A stretch of DNA of 64,000 bases, taken from assembly GCA_039566865.1 (NCBI GenBank), contig CM076957.1, positions 5,589,896 through 5,653,895 of the forward strand. Direction: 5' to 3'. The notes below the pieces were generated by a model. The model ran no database searches. It was not told the DNA's origin and saw only the letters and a program-made list of their open reading frames with translations. Every line of letters begins with the position of its first letter. The first letter of the stretch is position 1. Position numbers and translations under genes: made by a program. Origin of the DNA: Aurelia coerulea (Eukaryota; Cnidaria; Scyphozoa; Semaeostomeae; Ulmaridae). Shown here in pieces: positions 53,456 through 63,910 of the stretch.

Positions 53456-53887
53456 TAAAGCCCCGGTCAAACGCATCCAACATTTCATCCAACATGCTGA
53501 AAACCAATATTGGATGCAATGTTGGATGCGTTTGACCACCCATGTTGGATCATCCAACATTTGCAAACTGATGTTGGATGAAGTTTGATCGAGATCAAAA
53601 ACAAATTTCGTTTTTAAATGTTGGATGCAAAGTTGGATGCGTCTGACCGCCTCATCCAACATTTCGTCCAACATTTCATGTTTGGGTATGCGCAGAACGT
53701 TTCGTTTTGTTTTTCGTGCCTTTTTTAATTGATGTAAACACGCTGCTGCGCAGGCGATGTACGATCAAGGAAATGTTGGATGAAATGTTGGATGCGTTTG
53801 ACCACCCCCTCATAAACATCGGCAAACTTTAAATTTTTTTGGGTGGGAATGTTGGATGAAATGTTGGATGATTTTGACCAAGGCTTA
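53456..53887. mobile_element. Element with gttggatg repeats inserted at the exon 3 splice donor
   Basis: The ends aagccccggtcaaacgc and a ttttgaccaaggctt counterpart are inverted. TA lies at 53456-53457 and 53886-53887. Inside, atgttggatg and catccaacat recur many times in both orientations. The left TA is bases +2 and +3 of the GTAAAG donor. Confidence 0.7.
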
Positions 53888-54310
53888 AGGAGCATACGTT
53901 TTAAAAAAATCTTAAATCCATGTAAAAAGGGTGGGTGTAAAATTCTATGAGCTATTTCTTTCAATTGAATGGCTAAAAGAAACTTAACTACTTATCTCTA
54001 ATCCTACCCCGTTATACTTTTCAGAACTCTTGAATCTTTTTCGATTTTTACAGCGTATTTCATATTTCAACTCATGAGGATGTGACGTCATTAACTTTCT
54101 AGATCGAAAACCAGAGGAATGACAGACTTTTGCTTGATAGCACATTGTAGACATCCATAAAGTATGGTTTTCTTGAAGACTATTTCATGTCTCGTCAAAA
54201 CGTTAAGAAATTACGATGGTTTTAAGAATTTTTGAAAATTCGAGATGAGGAATCGCACAGTGGGAACCAGCCTTAACTATATCATTCTTATCCTCTTTCT
54301 CTGAAAAAAG
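53888..54310 (+). other. TSP1 gene 2, remainder of intron 3
   Basis: No exon recognised. Confidence 0.4.
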
Positions 54311-54484
54311 GAAGCCATCAGCGATACACAACATTGGACTGCGGCCCAGGCATTCCAAGATTAAATCAAACTGGTTCTTGCATAGGAACATGCTGTGGCA
54401 AATCATGCAATGATGGTTTGGTTTACGCCGGAACTTCCCCAGACTGCAGTTGCAAGAAAATCAGCAACGGAGTTGTCAATAGAG
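54311..54484 (+). CDS. TSP1 gene 2, exon 4: cysteine-rich domain
   Basis: After acceptor ctctgaaaaaag and the shared glycine it reads SHQRYTTLDCGPGIPRLNQT, then GSCIGTCCGKSCNDGLVYAG and TSPDCSCKKISNGVVNRG. The pattern YT..CG, C.G.CC...C..G.V..GT.P.C.C matches exon 5 of gene 1. Phase 1 at both ends; donor GTAAGC. Since no stop occurs here, at least one more exon is needed. Candidates at 55113 (after tttccag, 16 codons to TAG) and 55675 (after ttgccag, 7 codons to TGA) fit the phase but are not similar to the gene 1 tail. I therefore leave the end of the gene open. Confidence 0.8.
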
Positions 54485-54507
54485 GTAAGCATGTTGTTCT
54501 TGTGACG

Positions 54508-54833
54508 TTAAAGGGGCTCCGTCGCCAAAATGTAAATAAAACGATGATTTTTGCAGTTTTTTGAAAGGTGATATCACATATCACACAGGATTTTCTTTTT
54601 TTTTTCAAATGACAGTTGCTGTTTGGACATAAATCATTGTACTTCACTAAGCAACAAACCAAACATTCAGATCTTCTACGATCACTCTGATATAAGTGGA
54701 TTTACAATGCTCACTTTTTGGTGGCTTGGGTGAAACCACCAAAACTGCAGAAAACAATGGATGAACGATGGATAATAGGTGACACGTGCGAGTTTACGGA
54801 TTTGTTTATTGTTTGGCGACGGAGCCCCTTTAA
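54508..54833. mobile_element. Miniature element flanked by TTAA
   Basis: Inverted ends aggggctccgtcgccaaa and tttggcgacggagcccct bound 54512-54829, with TTAA at 54508-54511 and 54830-54833. It begins 27 bp after the exon 4 donor. Confidence 0.7.
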
Positions 54834-55312
54834 AGCCTGCATTTGCAAGGAGCGAGACAAAGCTAGAAATACCATGTGTTCCAAAAAAGTACTCCTGTTT
54901 GAAAAATCACCAACATTTGATTACAAGGCTGATCTTCGAATTTCTTTTGGGTAAGTAGAACAAAGATTCGTCCTTCGGAAACGACGTTAAAGTAGGGGTT
55001 CCATTCCTTGATACAGCATGCATTGTTGGCCAAAAATTAGCTTTTAATAGCTAGAAATCTGTCCAGTCTACTTTAAATAACGTAATGAAAAAAAGACCAA
55101 ATCATTTTCCAGGTATAGCCGATCCTTTGGTTGGGTTTAAGATTAGCAAATTTAGCTCTTTTTAGGGCTGCCTGGTAAATCAAAATTCTGGTTTGTTTAT
55201 AAATGTCAGAAAAAGGCAAAGCAAACTTTCATTGCAGACTTGAAGGACAATGATAAACTATCGATATCATGGCTCAAAGGCAAGATTGACGATGTTATTT
55301 TAAGAGTATAGC
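54834..55312. other. No gene supported
   Basis: A segment near 55137-55190 (gattagcaaatttagc, tgcctgg) resembles 16044-16080 next to a LINE fragment. A possible short terminal exon of TSP1 gene 2 at 55113-55165 overlaps it. Confidence 0.35.
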
Positions 55313-55590
55313 TCAAGGTTTTTGAACGTGCCCAACAGGCGATGGTAATGAGAATACGGAGCACTTTTTGTTGCTCTACCCTTCTTTTGATTGATGTTCA
55401 ATGACAAAATCTTCTCGCTGGAATTGTTGGATTATTATGACCATTTGTACAAATCACCGATCTTTCAAATGATTCTTTGACGCAGCTTTTAATTATGGTG
55501 ATCAAGACCTTTCTAATGACTTGAACATAAATAAACTCGAATTGATTTTACATTTCATTCACGAACCTGGCTGGTTTGACTAAGATCTTT
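55313..55590 (+). mobile_element. Decayed LINE C-terminus
   Basis: Across frameshifts it reads GDGNENTEHFLLLYPSF, then LLAGIVGLL, then DSLTQLLIYGDQDLSNDLN and a LHFIH block. This is the same conserved block as the LINE end at 12488-12720 (EDTEHYLLFC, LLYGDERL, KYIHAS), here on the plus strand. Confidence 0.6.
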
Positions 55591-56600
55591 TGTAACTTCA
55601 GTACCAAGCAACCAACAAATCCCTTAACGTAAATGTTCTGGTTTTTTGTAAATTCTGTCTCACATTGCCAGGCACAGTTGAGCTGCGCTCATGAAGAGCT
55701 GCGCTCGTGAAGAGCTGCGCTCATGACATTTAAATTTCATCGCAAACCTGACCCGACATCCGATGTTAGACAGAATCTAATATAGTATCCATTAGGTTTT
55801 TATCGTTCGTAGTGTACCTAATTGTATGTAGCTTAACGTTGCTTGTCTTTTCTATTGGCTATGGTAGTCATTTTCCTTCGCTCCCCTTGGCATCGTCCTT
55901 GTAGTGTTGTACAGTAATTAGGAAGGTATCGTAGAATGTAAGATTTATTGTAATATTTCATATTTATAAAAAAACGTGTCATTGTATACCTTTCGAGCGA
56001 AGAAAAAAAAACCAATCATCTATAGATACATTTGGATTATTGAAAATAGTATGTTTTCTTGAAGATTGTAGCGTATTTCCTCTTTTAATTCAGACATAGT
56101 GATGATATTTTCAAGACTTCTCATGAATTCTTTCAACAAAATGAAAAACACCACGATATTGAAAATAATTAAGATACCACAGAACGTCCACCTCAGAATT
56201 ACAGCAAAGTACCGAATGTTCCATTGAAGACACTAAGTTCAAAGAAAACGACAATCCAATTTTACCAGTTTTTCAAGCTGTGCGCATGCCCTATGTTAGT
56301 TTCTTTCACTGTTTGACCCATTTAAACATTCGTCAGATTTCTTGATTTCTCCGAAAGTATAAAAACCTCGCTCGATCCAGATTCTTTGCAGAATAGGCCT
56401 ATTGCGATTTTTTCGTGCCAAACTATGCTATATATTTATGTATTCTTCTAACAGGTTGCAACGCAGGTTTGATTGCAATGATGTTGTCTTCTTTGCTGGG
56501 AATGGCGATGTATTAGAAGAACATTGATAATGCACCCTTGTCCCTTTGCGAAGTTAAACGTTGACAAAGACTGCACAGTCAGACATGATTTCATCCTAAA
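55591..56600. other. Possible 3' untranslated region of TSP1 gene 2; no other gene
   Basis: An 18-bp unit (gagctgcgctcatgaa) is repeated three times at 55679-55730. The stretch 55790-55980 resembles 37070-37230 downstream of gene 1 and may be the 3' untranslated region. No AATAAA was seen there. Confidence 0.35.
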
Positions 56601-56822
56601 GTCTATCTCAAATGAGATGTCATCTGAGATTTGCGATAACGCAAAATTCCTCTGCAAAACACTTCTATTATTGTTATTTGCAGGCATTTGCAGGTGACAT
56701 CTAAAGTCCGTCTTAAATTAGATGTCACCTGAGATTTGCGATAACGCAAAATTCCTTTGCAAAACGCTTCTATTGTTGTTATTCGCGGGCATTTGCTGGT
56801 GACATCTAATTTGAGACAGACG
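56601..56822. repeat. Tandem dimer of a miniature inverted-repeat element
   Basis: Two copies of about 110 bp (gtctatctcaaatgagatgt; gtccgtcttaaattagatgt) share gagatttgcgataacgcaaa and the right end tgacatctaatttgagac. A single diverged copy lies at 15367-15468. Confidence 0.7.
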
Positions 56823-56840
56823 AAAGTTATCGCTACTACC

Positions 56841-57614
56841 AACAAGGACAGATTTTGTAACACAACAGCATCAGTTGCTTTTGCTTGGCACCGCAATTCA
56901 AAGCGATTGGTGATTGCACAGAACGGAAAGTCTCTCGACCAGTAATTCAAAACAAACAAAACCGCAAAATTGTCCTGAAACCAGTTGGGCAAGCAATCAC
57001 ATCGTGAACGGGAAAGATGATTTTTAAGAGAATTTGTGATTTTATAACGAAAGAAGAAGGTTAAAGAGAATCTAAGCATACATAAGCCCATGGTAAAAAT
57101 AGCCATGCAAAGGCAACAGGCTATGGCACGTGCCGCACCATATTTGGGTAATTGATCTAGGTCAACAGGAAATACTGATATCTGATAGGCCGCATTAGAC
57201 CGCAAGTGGCTTGAGCCACTTTTATATGCTTACATTCCTTTTAAATCTAAAGATCTGCCAAGCAGATTTTGTATATTTGATTCAGGAGCTGAGAAGTTAT
57301 TGTATCTTTTAAGCCCTAAATATGCGAGAATCGCAGTGCCTTCTACATGGCTTCTGAATGTAAACAAAATCCGTAAGGCAGATCTTTAGATTTATCTTTC
57401 TTCTTACATTGTAAGGCTCGTGACTTCTCTCAAAAACCATCTTACGCGTGCAAAAGGCGATAGTTTGCCCTACTCCTTACGTACAACTTTTGCGGCTTGT
57501 TTGTTTGAATTACTGGTCGAGAGAATTTCCTTTGTCTGCAATCGCTAATCGCTTTGAATTAAGGTGTCAATCAAAAGTAACTGATGTTATTGTATCACGA
57601 AATCTGTCCTTGCC
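56841..57614. mobile_element. Mutator-like foldback element, copy 7 (diverged subtype)
   Basis: Both arms are present (aacaaggacagattttgtaa at the left, aaatctgtccttg at the right) with a distinct inner sequence (ggcaaactatcgcc type). The arms lie about 190-280 bp from the ends. No matching 9-bp flank was found. Confidence 0.65.
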
Positions 57615-57872
57615 ACTATACCTCTACTTTCTTAACTATTAAACCCCCATCGTTCAAGCTAGGGCTCAAATCTTACATACACATAACTGGACTAATTTTT
57701 CGTTTTGCTATGGCTTTCTGTCATAGCAATCACTGGGCACTATTTAAACGAGAAAACTGATTCCACTTTATGACTGCCAGAAATATTAATCTTTCTACCT
57801 GTTTTCCCATATGGCAATTTCTACTTGAATTTCCCGCAATAGTTTATAGGTGGCCGATTATTTGATGGGAAA

Positions 57873-58297
57873 TACAGTAAAAACCCGCACATAAGAACCT
57901 TCATCTATTAAGAACCTACAGCATGAAATAATATATTTCGTACCCAATAGATAAGAACCATTTCAGGCTGATATCTTAACAAGGTTCTTAATAAAGCGTT
58001 TTGTTCATACATTGGGAAATAAATGCTATCTGTTTGCTAATCAACCTCTTTCGTGAACTCCAAAACATTACGTGAACTGTGATAGGCAAGGCCTGCAGGG
58101 GTAAACTGTGTAAGCTTGGATTGGAATAGATAGGGCCAAGAGTGTAAATAAGTTTGGCTAAGATATAGATTCAAATATTTCCCTTTGTTAAGAACCTACA
58201 CCCTGATTACTGGATGTGCCTCATTGCATAAGAACCTAAACAGGCTGAGTTCAAAATCTTAGGTTCTTATGTGCGGGTTTGTTAGGTTCTTACTGTA
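57873..58297. mobile_element. cagtaaaaacccgc element with TA flanks
   Basis: The left end 57875 (cagtaaaaacccgcacataa) and right region (ttatgtgcgggtttgtt, then ttactg to 58295) are inverted. TA lies at 57873-57874 and 58296-58297. Same family as 43532-43911. Confidence 0.7.
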
Positions 58298-58599
58298 CCT
58301 AATCAGTTTGTATATTCTATTCACGACTCCCATTAAATACCGACTTCGCTACATGCTCGATCTCTTCGCTCTGAGTTACTGCTACTCTCTCCTTAATCTA
58401 ATCGGTTCTAAAAATAAAATGTTAAAAATATCTTACTCCAGTCTCTTTTGTTCACACTCAAGACGTCAATCATCAATTTTCGTCATTGCTAGCGAAACAA
58501 TTGTGTGTCACAAGAGAGGCTGCCGAAGGGCAGTGAACAATTTGGGAATGAGCAAGTAACGTGTCAGTTTGTTTATAATTATGGGTTTCGAAATTTAAC

Positions 58600-59963
58600 T
58601 ACCTAAATAACAAGGACAGATTTGATAAGACAATAGCACGAGTTGGTTTTGATCGACAGCGTAATTCAAAACGATTAGCGATCGCAGACAAAGTAAATTC
58701 TATCAACCAGTAATTCAAAACAAACAAACAAAGCCACAAAAGTTTCTCTGAAACCCAGGTAGCTAGCTCGCTCGTTGTGAATTCCAGAAATCATTTTTAA
58801 GAGCAAGCATGAGCATATATATCCACAGAAGAAGGATATATCTACTCATCTACCTCGGGCATTTTATTTATTTGGTTGAGAAGCTGAGCAGTAAGTGTTT
58901 TAATTACACCCAAAAAAATAAGGGAATTGAATCGCCTCCCAGTCGGCTTCTGAACCAAAGAAACAAAATGCCCAAGGTAGATGTGTAGATGTATCCTTCT
59001 TCTTTCGATATACAGGGTGTCCCAAAAGCATGTACACTATTTGAATGGCTACTGTGGAGGAGCCATAAATCCAAACTTACCCATTTTTCAAAGCTTGAAT
59101 AGACGATGTTTCAACATAGAGTTTGACACCAAGTTTTATTGAGAAAGAAAGTAAAAGTCAGTGGTTGTTTCAAAACCGAAGGATTTTGTTTCCGTACTTA
59201 ACTCTTTAACTTGAATTTTAGCATCAAATGTACTTAAACTTTGCAGCTATGTCAGGAAACATATTTGCGAGTAATTAATGACCACATAACTCAAGGATGT
59301 TGACCAGGCAGCCTGCTGAACGCAATATTATCACTTTTTAGAAGCAGATTAACTGATGGACGCATGTCATGGCCTGCAGCACTTGTGTTCTACATCACCA
59401 TTTCTAGCAACCCTAGCTATGTTCAATATTCTTGGTTATCACAAGATCCAATTCATGACTATCTGTTTCGCTTGTGAACATCAGAAAAGTGGCCTGGGTC
59501 TGTTTGTTTCAATCGATTTCTTTCATTTTAACATAATGGAGAGTAATGAATCCTCTGGTATTGAGGCAGCCAATGATTTTGACTTTCTTGCTCCATAAAT
59601 CAGCAGCTACTTACCAGATCTATTCAAATTTGGTGTCAAACTTTAAGTTGATGTCTCTTCTATTTAAAATGTTAAGAACGGGAAAATTTGACATATGGCT
59701 ACTCCACAGCAGCCACCCAAACAGTGCACATGTTTTTTGGGACACCCTGTATGCTCATGTTTACTCTTAAAAGCAATTCCTGCAATGTGCAACAAGCACG
59801 CTAGCTACCTGGGTTTCAGAAAAACTTTTACGGATTTGTTTGTTTTGAATTTATGGTTGAGAGAATTTCCTTTGCCTACAATCGCTAAGCGTTTTGAATT
59901 GAGGTGTCAGTGAAACACAACTGCTGCTACTGTATTACAAAATCTGCCCTTGTTTACCTAAAT
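58600..59963. mobile_element. Mutator-like foldback element, copy 8 with 9-bp target duplication and nested element
   Basis: The element spans 58609-59954. tacctaaat is duplicated at 58600-58608 and 59955-59963. Its right arm is split by the TA-flanked element at 59013-59749. Confidence 0.8.
59011..59751. mobile_element. cagggtgtccc (Tc1/mariner-like) element nested in the foldback element
   Basis: The element 59013-59749 has inverted ends cagggtgtcccaaaagcatg and catgttttttgggacaccctg, extending about 50 bp. TA lies at 59011-59012 and 59750-59751. There is no transposase; the longest frame (80 codons at 59356) is not recognised. Confidence 0.75.
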
Positions 59964-61380
59964 TGGATTCGACAGCTTCGAAGTCATTAGTTTAGTCCAA
60001 TTTCTGTATATGTGCGATTATGAATTGCAGTTATCAAATTGGTCGATCAATTGCGATCACGACGATGATGTAATTAATCTACTGCACAGTAATGGCTGTT
60101 AGCTGCTAGCCCTTGTTGCATGTAGTGTAATTATAAAAAGATAAACAAATAAATAAAGTAAAATATAAGCACTTTGATAATCATTTAATTAAGTACATCG
60201 TTTCGAGTATAGCCTGTTATCATGGCGAATTAAGACTCCCCCCCCCCCTCGTTTATTAAGTTTAAGATTCCTCCTTCCGGCGATTCAGCTGTTGAAAAGC
60301 ACGACTTCTGTTTGAGTGGGAGAATATATCAGAAAAAGTCCTGAATAAAAGAACTTGTATCTTTGGTGCATCTCGTGAGATAAGATTATCTTAAGACTAT
60401 ATATGTGTATATTATGTATGCTAAGCAGCTCTGAAGATGCCAAAGCGGGCGAAACTAGTTATAACTGAAAGAAAATTAAAAAGCGCACAAGACAAAATCA
60501 ATGCCTGTTTTCTTTGAGAAGTTACTTCTATAAAACGATACACTATGAATATGCTCCAGGTGTTCCCAAAAAAATAAACGGATTTGGTTGGCTCCAGTGA
60601 TGTGAATTTAGCTTTAACTAGTGGTTGCAGCGTATTGGGCATTGGAAACAAAAAGATGCCACTCGTAATCAAGTGGTTATTAACAGGCTTTTTTACTTCT
60701 GTTGGCATGTCAAGATCGATGCCTTTCTTGCAATTGATCGTCTTGCAGTCAGCTCTATTGACATCAAAAGATGAATGCACATCTCAAAAATCACCCATCT
60801 ACTATTTTTTCATTGTTTTTCTATTACCTTAGAAAGCTGTTTTGGGACGACATCTGAAATCAGACAAATATACATGCCACAAAACAAGAGACAGATTAAG
60901 AAGGCTTTTTTACCAGTGACTGCGAAGCTTCATGATTGTGCAATCACACCAGGTTGTTTACAGCAATTTTTGTCTCACCCCGCAGTAGCTTTGCCGAACT
61001 GCACCACTATTCCGAAAAGATGTACGAGATTTACTAAAACATTAGGATTTTTAGAGATTTTACGGACTTTTCTTGAAAACAAAAGGATTTTTGCCAAAAG
61101 TGTAAGAGATGTTTACAGAGTGATAAGCCCCTTGAGCTTTATAGCGTTTGCAGTGGACTTTTGAAATATGGAATCGAGACTGCGTTATTTCTTTCCTTCC
61201 GTCCGCCGATATCGCAAGTTTTAATTCAACTTGAATGCTGATGCGCTTCGCTGCAAACAACAACCACCCACAACCCCTCAACGAGGACTCATGCACCAAC
61301 TGTTCATTTTTCAAACATTCTTCATGGCTGTTTTCCAAGACTGCATCCGACAAAGTAGTGAAGAAAAGCCGTGGTTTAAA
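59964..61380. other. No gene recognised
   Basis: Contains a run of 12 C at 60238-60249. Frames of 119 codons (minus, from 60780) and 130 codons (plus, 60775) match nothing I know and show no splice or domain support. Confidence 0.35.
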
Positions 61381-62049
61381 ATGATATGCCGGTTGTCCTA
61401 AGATGCTGTATCGGCCTTTGCCAAAACGTACTATCGCGAACTATGCAAAGATTTGAATGAAATACAAATTAAATTGTAGCAGAAAGCTGAACTTTGATGT
61501 AGAGATTTGTTTTATTAAAATTGTTCATACCATTATAGAGTTATGGGTTATTTCGCTTAGGAGTTATTACTAAACATACCTCAGATAGAAATTTCGATAA
61601 AGCTTTTCCAAAGTTTCCATTAAACAGAATAAATATATATAGGTGTATTCCTTCCGGTTGGAGCCAAAGCCCCTCCACAATGTCTTCATTCTTCAAACAT
61701 AAAAACAGGCATTGCTATCCTTCAAAGGGCAAAACCTACTGATAAATATGCGTCTCTTGGTATGTAAATGTATATGTGTTACTTATTTAAGTTCCTTTGA
61801 AACTAACTGATGCAAATGTCATGTTATCACAGTTGAAAACCGGATAACATTTGTCGTAATTTTTAGCACTTCACAAGATTTGTCAAAAATTGCTTCCTAG
61901 CAAAATTGTCCATAACTCTAGAACAATGTGACCGATATTAGTGCGATGAATTTCTAAATTTACCTTAGCCTCTTTGTTTTAAAAAGGTAGGTACTTCATT
62001 CTTATCGGTGCATGATTCATGCTTGCGCAGCTCGGCAAACGAAGATATA
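61381..62049. other. Possible left part of a ccggttgtcc element
   Basis: ccggttgtcctaagatg at about 61389 is an inverted match of catttagggacaaccgg at about 62609. They may be the two ends of one element that contains 62050-62604. Confidence 0.35.
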
Positions 62050-62606
62050 CAGGGTGTCTCATAAAAAGCTTCTCAGCTTTAAATTCAAACATCTCTTGAC
62101 CTGCTTATCTTGGCAAAATAAACAAAACATTTCCTAAAAGCGTATTAATCCAGTTATTAAATTTGCACTAACTTCGAGCTTCTACAACGAAAAGGGAGGG
62201 TCATCAAATTTGAATCCACTTTTCAGCAATTTTACTGGCGCTTTACGATATCAAAATATTTCATTGACTATCCCATGATGATCTGCATCTCAATATGAAT
62301 GACACCTCTGCCAATAGCTTTCTCTGTAGCGTATAAAACTCCATTTTCGTAAGCAGGATAGTGGTTCGTTTTGCAAAAATGATGTTTAGGCCAATTCGAT
62401 ATTTTGATGTTGTAAAGCGCTGATTTAAATATGATGACCCCCCTCCCCTCCGTTTTAGCTTCAGTTGCCTAATGTTATAAAACTAGTGCTCATTTAATAA
62501 TTGCAGTACTACACTTTTAGAAAGTGTTTTACTTGTTTTGCTAAGATAAGTAGGTCAAGAGATATTTGAATTTAAAACTGGGTAGCTTTTTATGAGACAC
62601 CCTGTA
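62048..62606. mobile_element. cagggtgtctc (Tc1/mariner-like) element with TA flanks
   Basis: The element 62050-62604 has inverted ends cagggtgtctcataaaaagc and gctttttatgagacaccctg. TA lies on both sides. The arms extend further inward (ttgacctgcttatcttggc with a gctaagataagtaggtcaa counterpart). Confidence 0.7.
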
Positions 62607-62935
62607 TCATTTAGGGACAACCGGTAGATGTAAGTGTAACAACGAACCTTGAGTTGCAAGAGGTGTTCGCACATGCTGTATCGAGAGATGTTTGAATTTA
62701 AAACTGGGTAGCTTTTTATGAGACACCCTGTATCATTTAGGGACAACCGGTAGATGTAAGTGTAACAACGAACCTTGAGTTGCAAGAGGTGTTCGCACAT
62801 GCTGTATCGAGAGATGTTTGAATTTAAAACTGGGTAGCTTTTTATGAGACACCCTATATCATTTTGGGACAACCAGTAGATGTAAATGCAACAACGAACC
62901 TTGAGTTGCAAGAGGTGCTCGCACATGCTGTAACA
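62558..62935 (-). repeat. 126-bp tandem repeat, three copies, including a transposon end
   Basis: The landmark gtagctttttatgagacacc recurs at 62582, 62708 and 62834, a period of exactly 126. Each unit holds the right end of the element at 62050 plus about 70 bp of flank (gggacaaccggtagatgtaa). Confidence 0.85.
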
Positions 62936-63008
62936 GATTCCAACACCTTCATCAACACTTGTACCTGAAAAATATCAATTTTTTGCTACTTCAGGTTCTA
63001 GAAACAAT

Positions 63009-63336
63009 CAGGTGAGTAAAAAAACAATCCCCATTTAAAAGGCAACTGCTCCCAAGAGGATAACACGTACTAAAACGTGTTGAAGTCATTGCTGTAAGGC
63101 AGATTTAGTAGGAAAATTCGGCCAAGGTTTTGGACCTGTTTTAAGGGTTTCTCGAAGAGGCTTTCTCAATAAAATCCCTTATAATTTCAGAATGGAGTGG
63201 CCAATTTCAGTCTGGTGAACTTTAAAATGGATCTTAGCATCGTCACTATTAAATAATATATTTGCCAATACTATCGTCTTGATATCCAAGGAGCAGTGAT
63301 CTTTCAAACGGGGGAATGTTTTTATTCAGCCGGTAG
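63009..63336. mobile_element. Degraded ccgggtgag-family element
   Basis: aggtgagtaaaaaaacaatc at the left and ggaatgtttttattcagccgg at the right are inverted. The interior (cttgatatccaaggagcagtg, gcctttctcaataaaatccc type) matches 29453-29650 in reverse orientation. Confidence 0.55.
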
Positions 63337-63440
63337 CAGGTGGTTACAGTCTGCTCGCTCAACTCATGGAATGGGCAATTCTCAGTTTACGGTGAGATAA
63401 ACCATCATTTAGCAAGCAAAAAAGGTGCTTATGAGTTGAG

Positions 63441-63910
63441 TACAGTAAAAACCCGCGTATAAGAACCTAGTGGATTAAGAACCTACAGGCTGAAATTTTG
63501 CAAAATAAACCCCAATTATATAAGAACCCATTCAGCCTGGAATTTGAAATGGGTTCTTATTTTTAGAGAGGATGGGGTTTTATTCACAACAGAAGTTTGT
63601 GGAAGAATAAAAAATGTTTATATTACCCGATGAGAAGATTTTGAACGATTTTCTCTGGATTATATAAACACAAACTTCCACAAATTTCTGTTGGGGAATA
63701 TATCTCATAAACTCAACTGATGTGAACCGACAGTAAATAATAGGCCTGAAGTTTGAATCTGAAGAAAAGAAATTCCTGAAAGCCATGAATAAAATAAGAA
63801 CCAATTTAAGAACCCGAACAGCCTCATTTCCCACTAAATACCCAAAACATAAGAACCTAGTTAGGCTGACTTGCAAAATTGTAGGTTCTTATACGCGGGT
63901 TTTTACTGTA
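63441..63910. mobile_element. cagtaaaaacccgc element with TA flanks and an inner hairpin
   Basis: The element 63443-63908 has inverted ends cagtaaaaacccgcgtataa and ttatacgcgggtttttactg. TA lies on both sides. An inner inverted pair (caacagaagtttgtggaag, cttccacaaatttctgttg) at about 63587-63695 may be a further insertion. Confidence 0.75.

Noticed and set aside
55113..55165. Terminal exon of TSP1 gene 2
   Set aside because: Acceptor and phase fit, but the sequence resembles LINE-adjacent DNA at 16044-16080 and is not similar to the gene 1 tail.
60421..61164. Overlapping frames of 119 and 130 codons
   Set aside because: They lie on opposite strands in A+T-rich DNA without any domain, splice site or repeat of known type.
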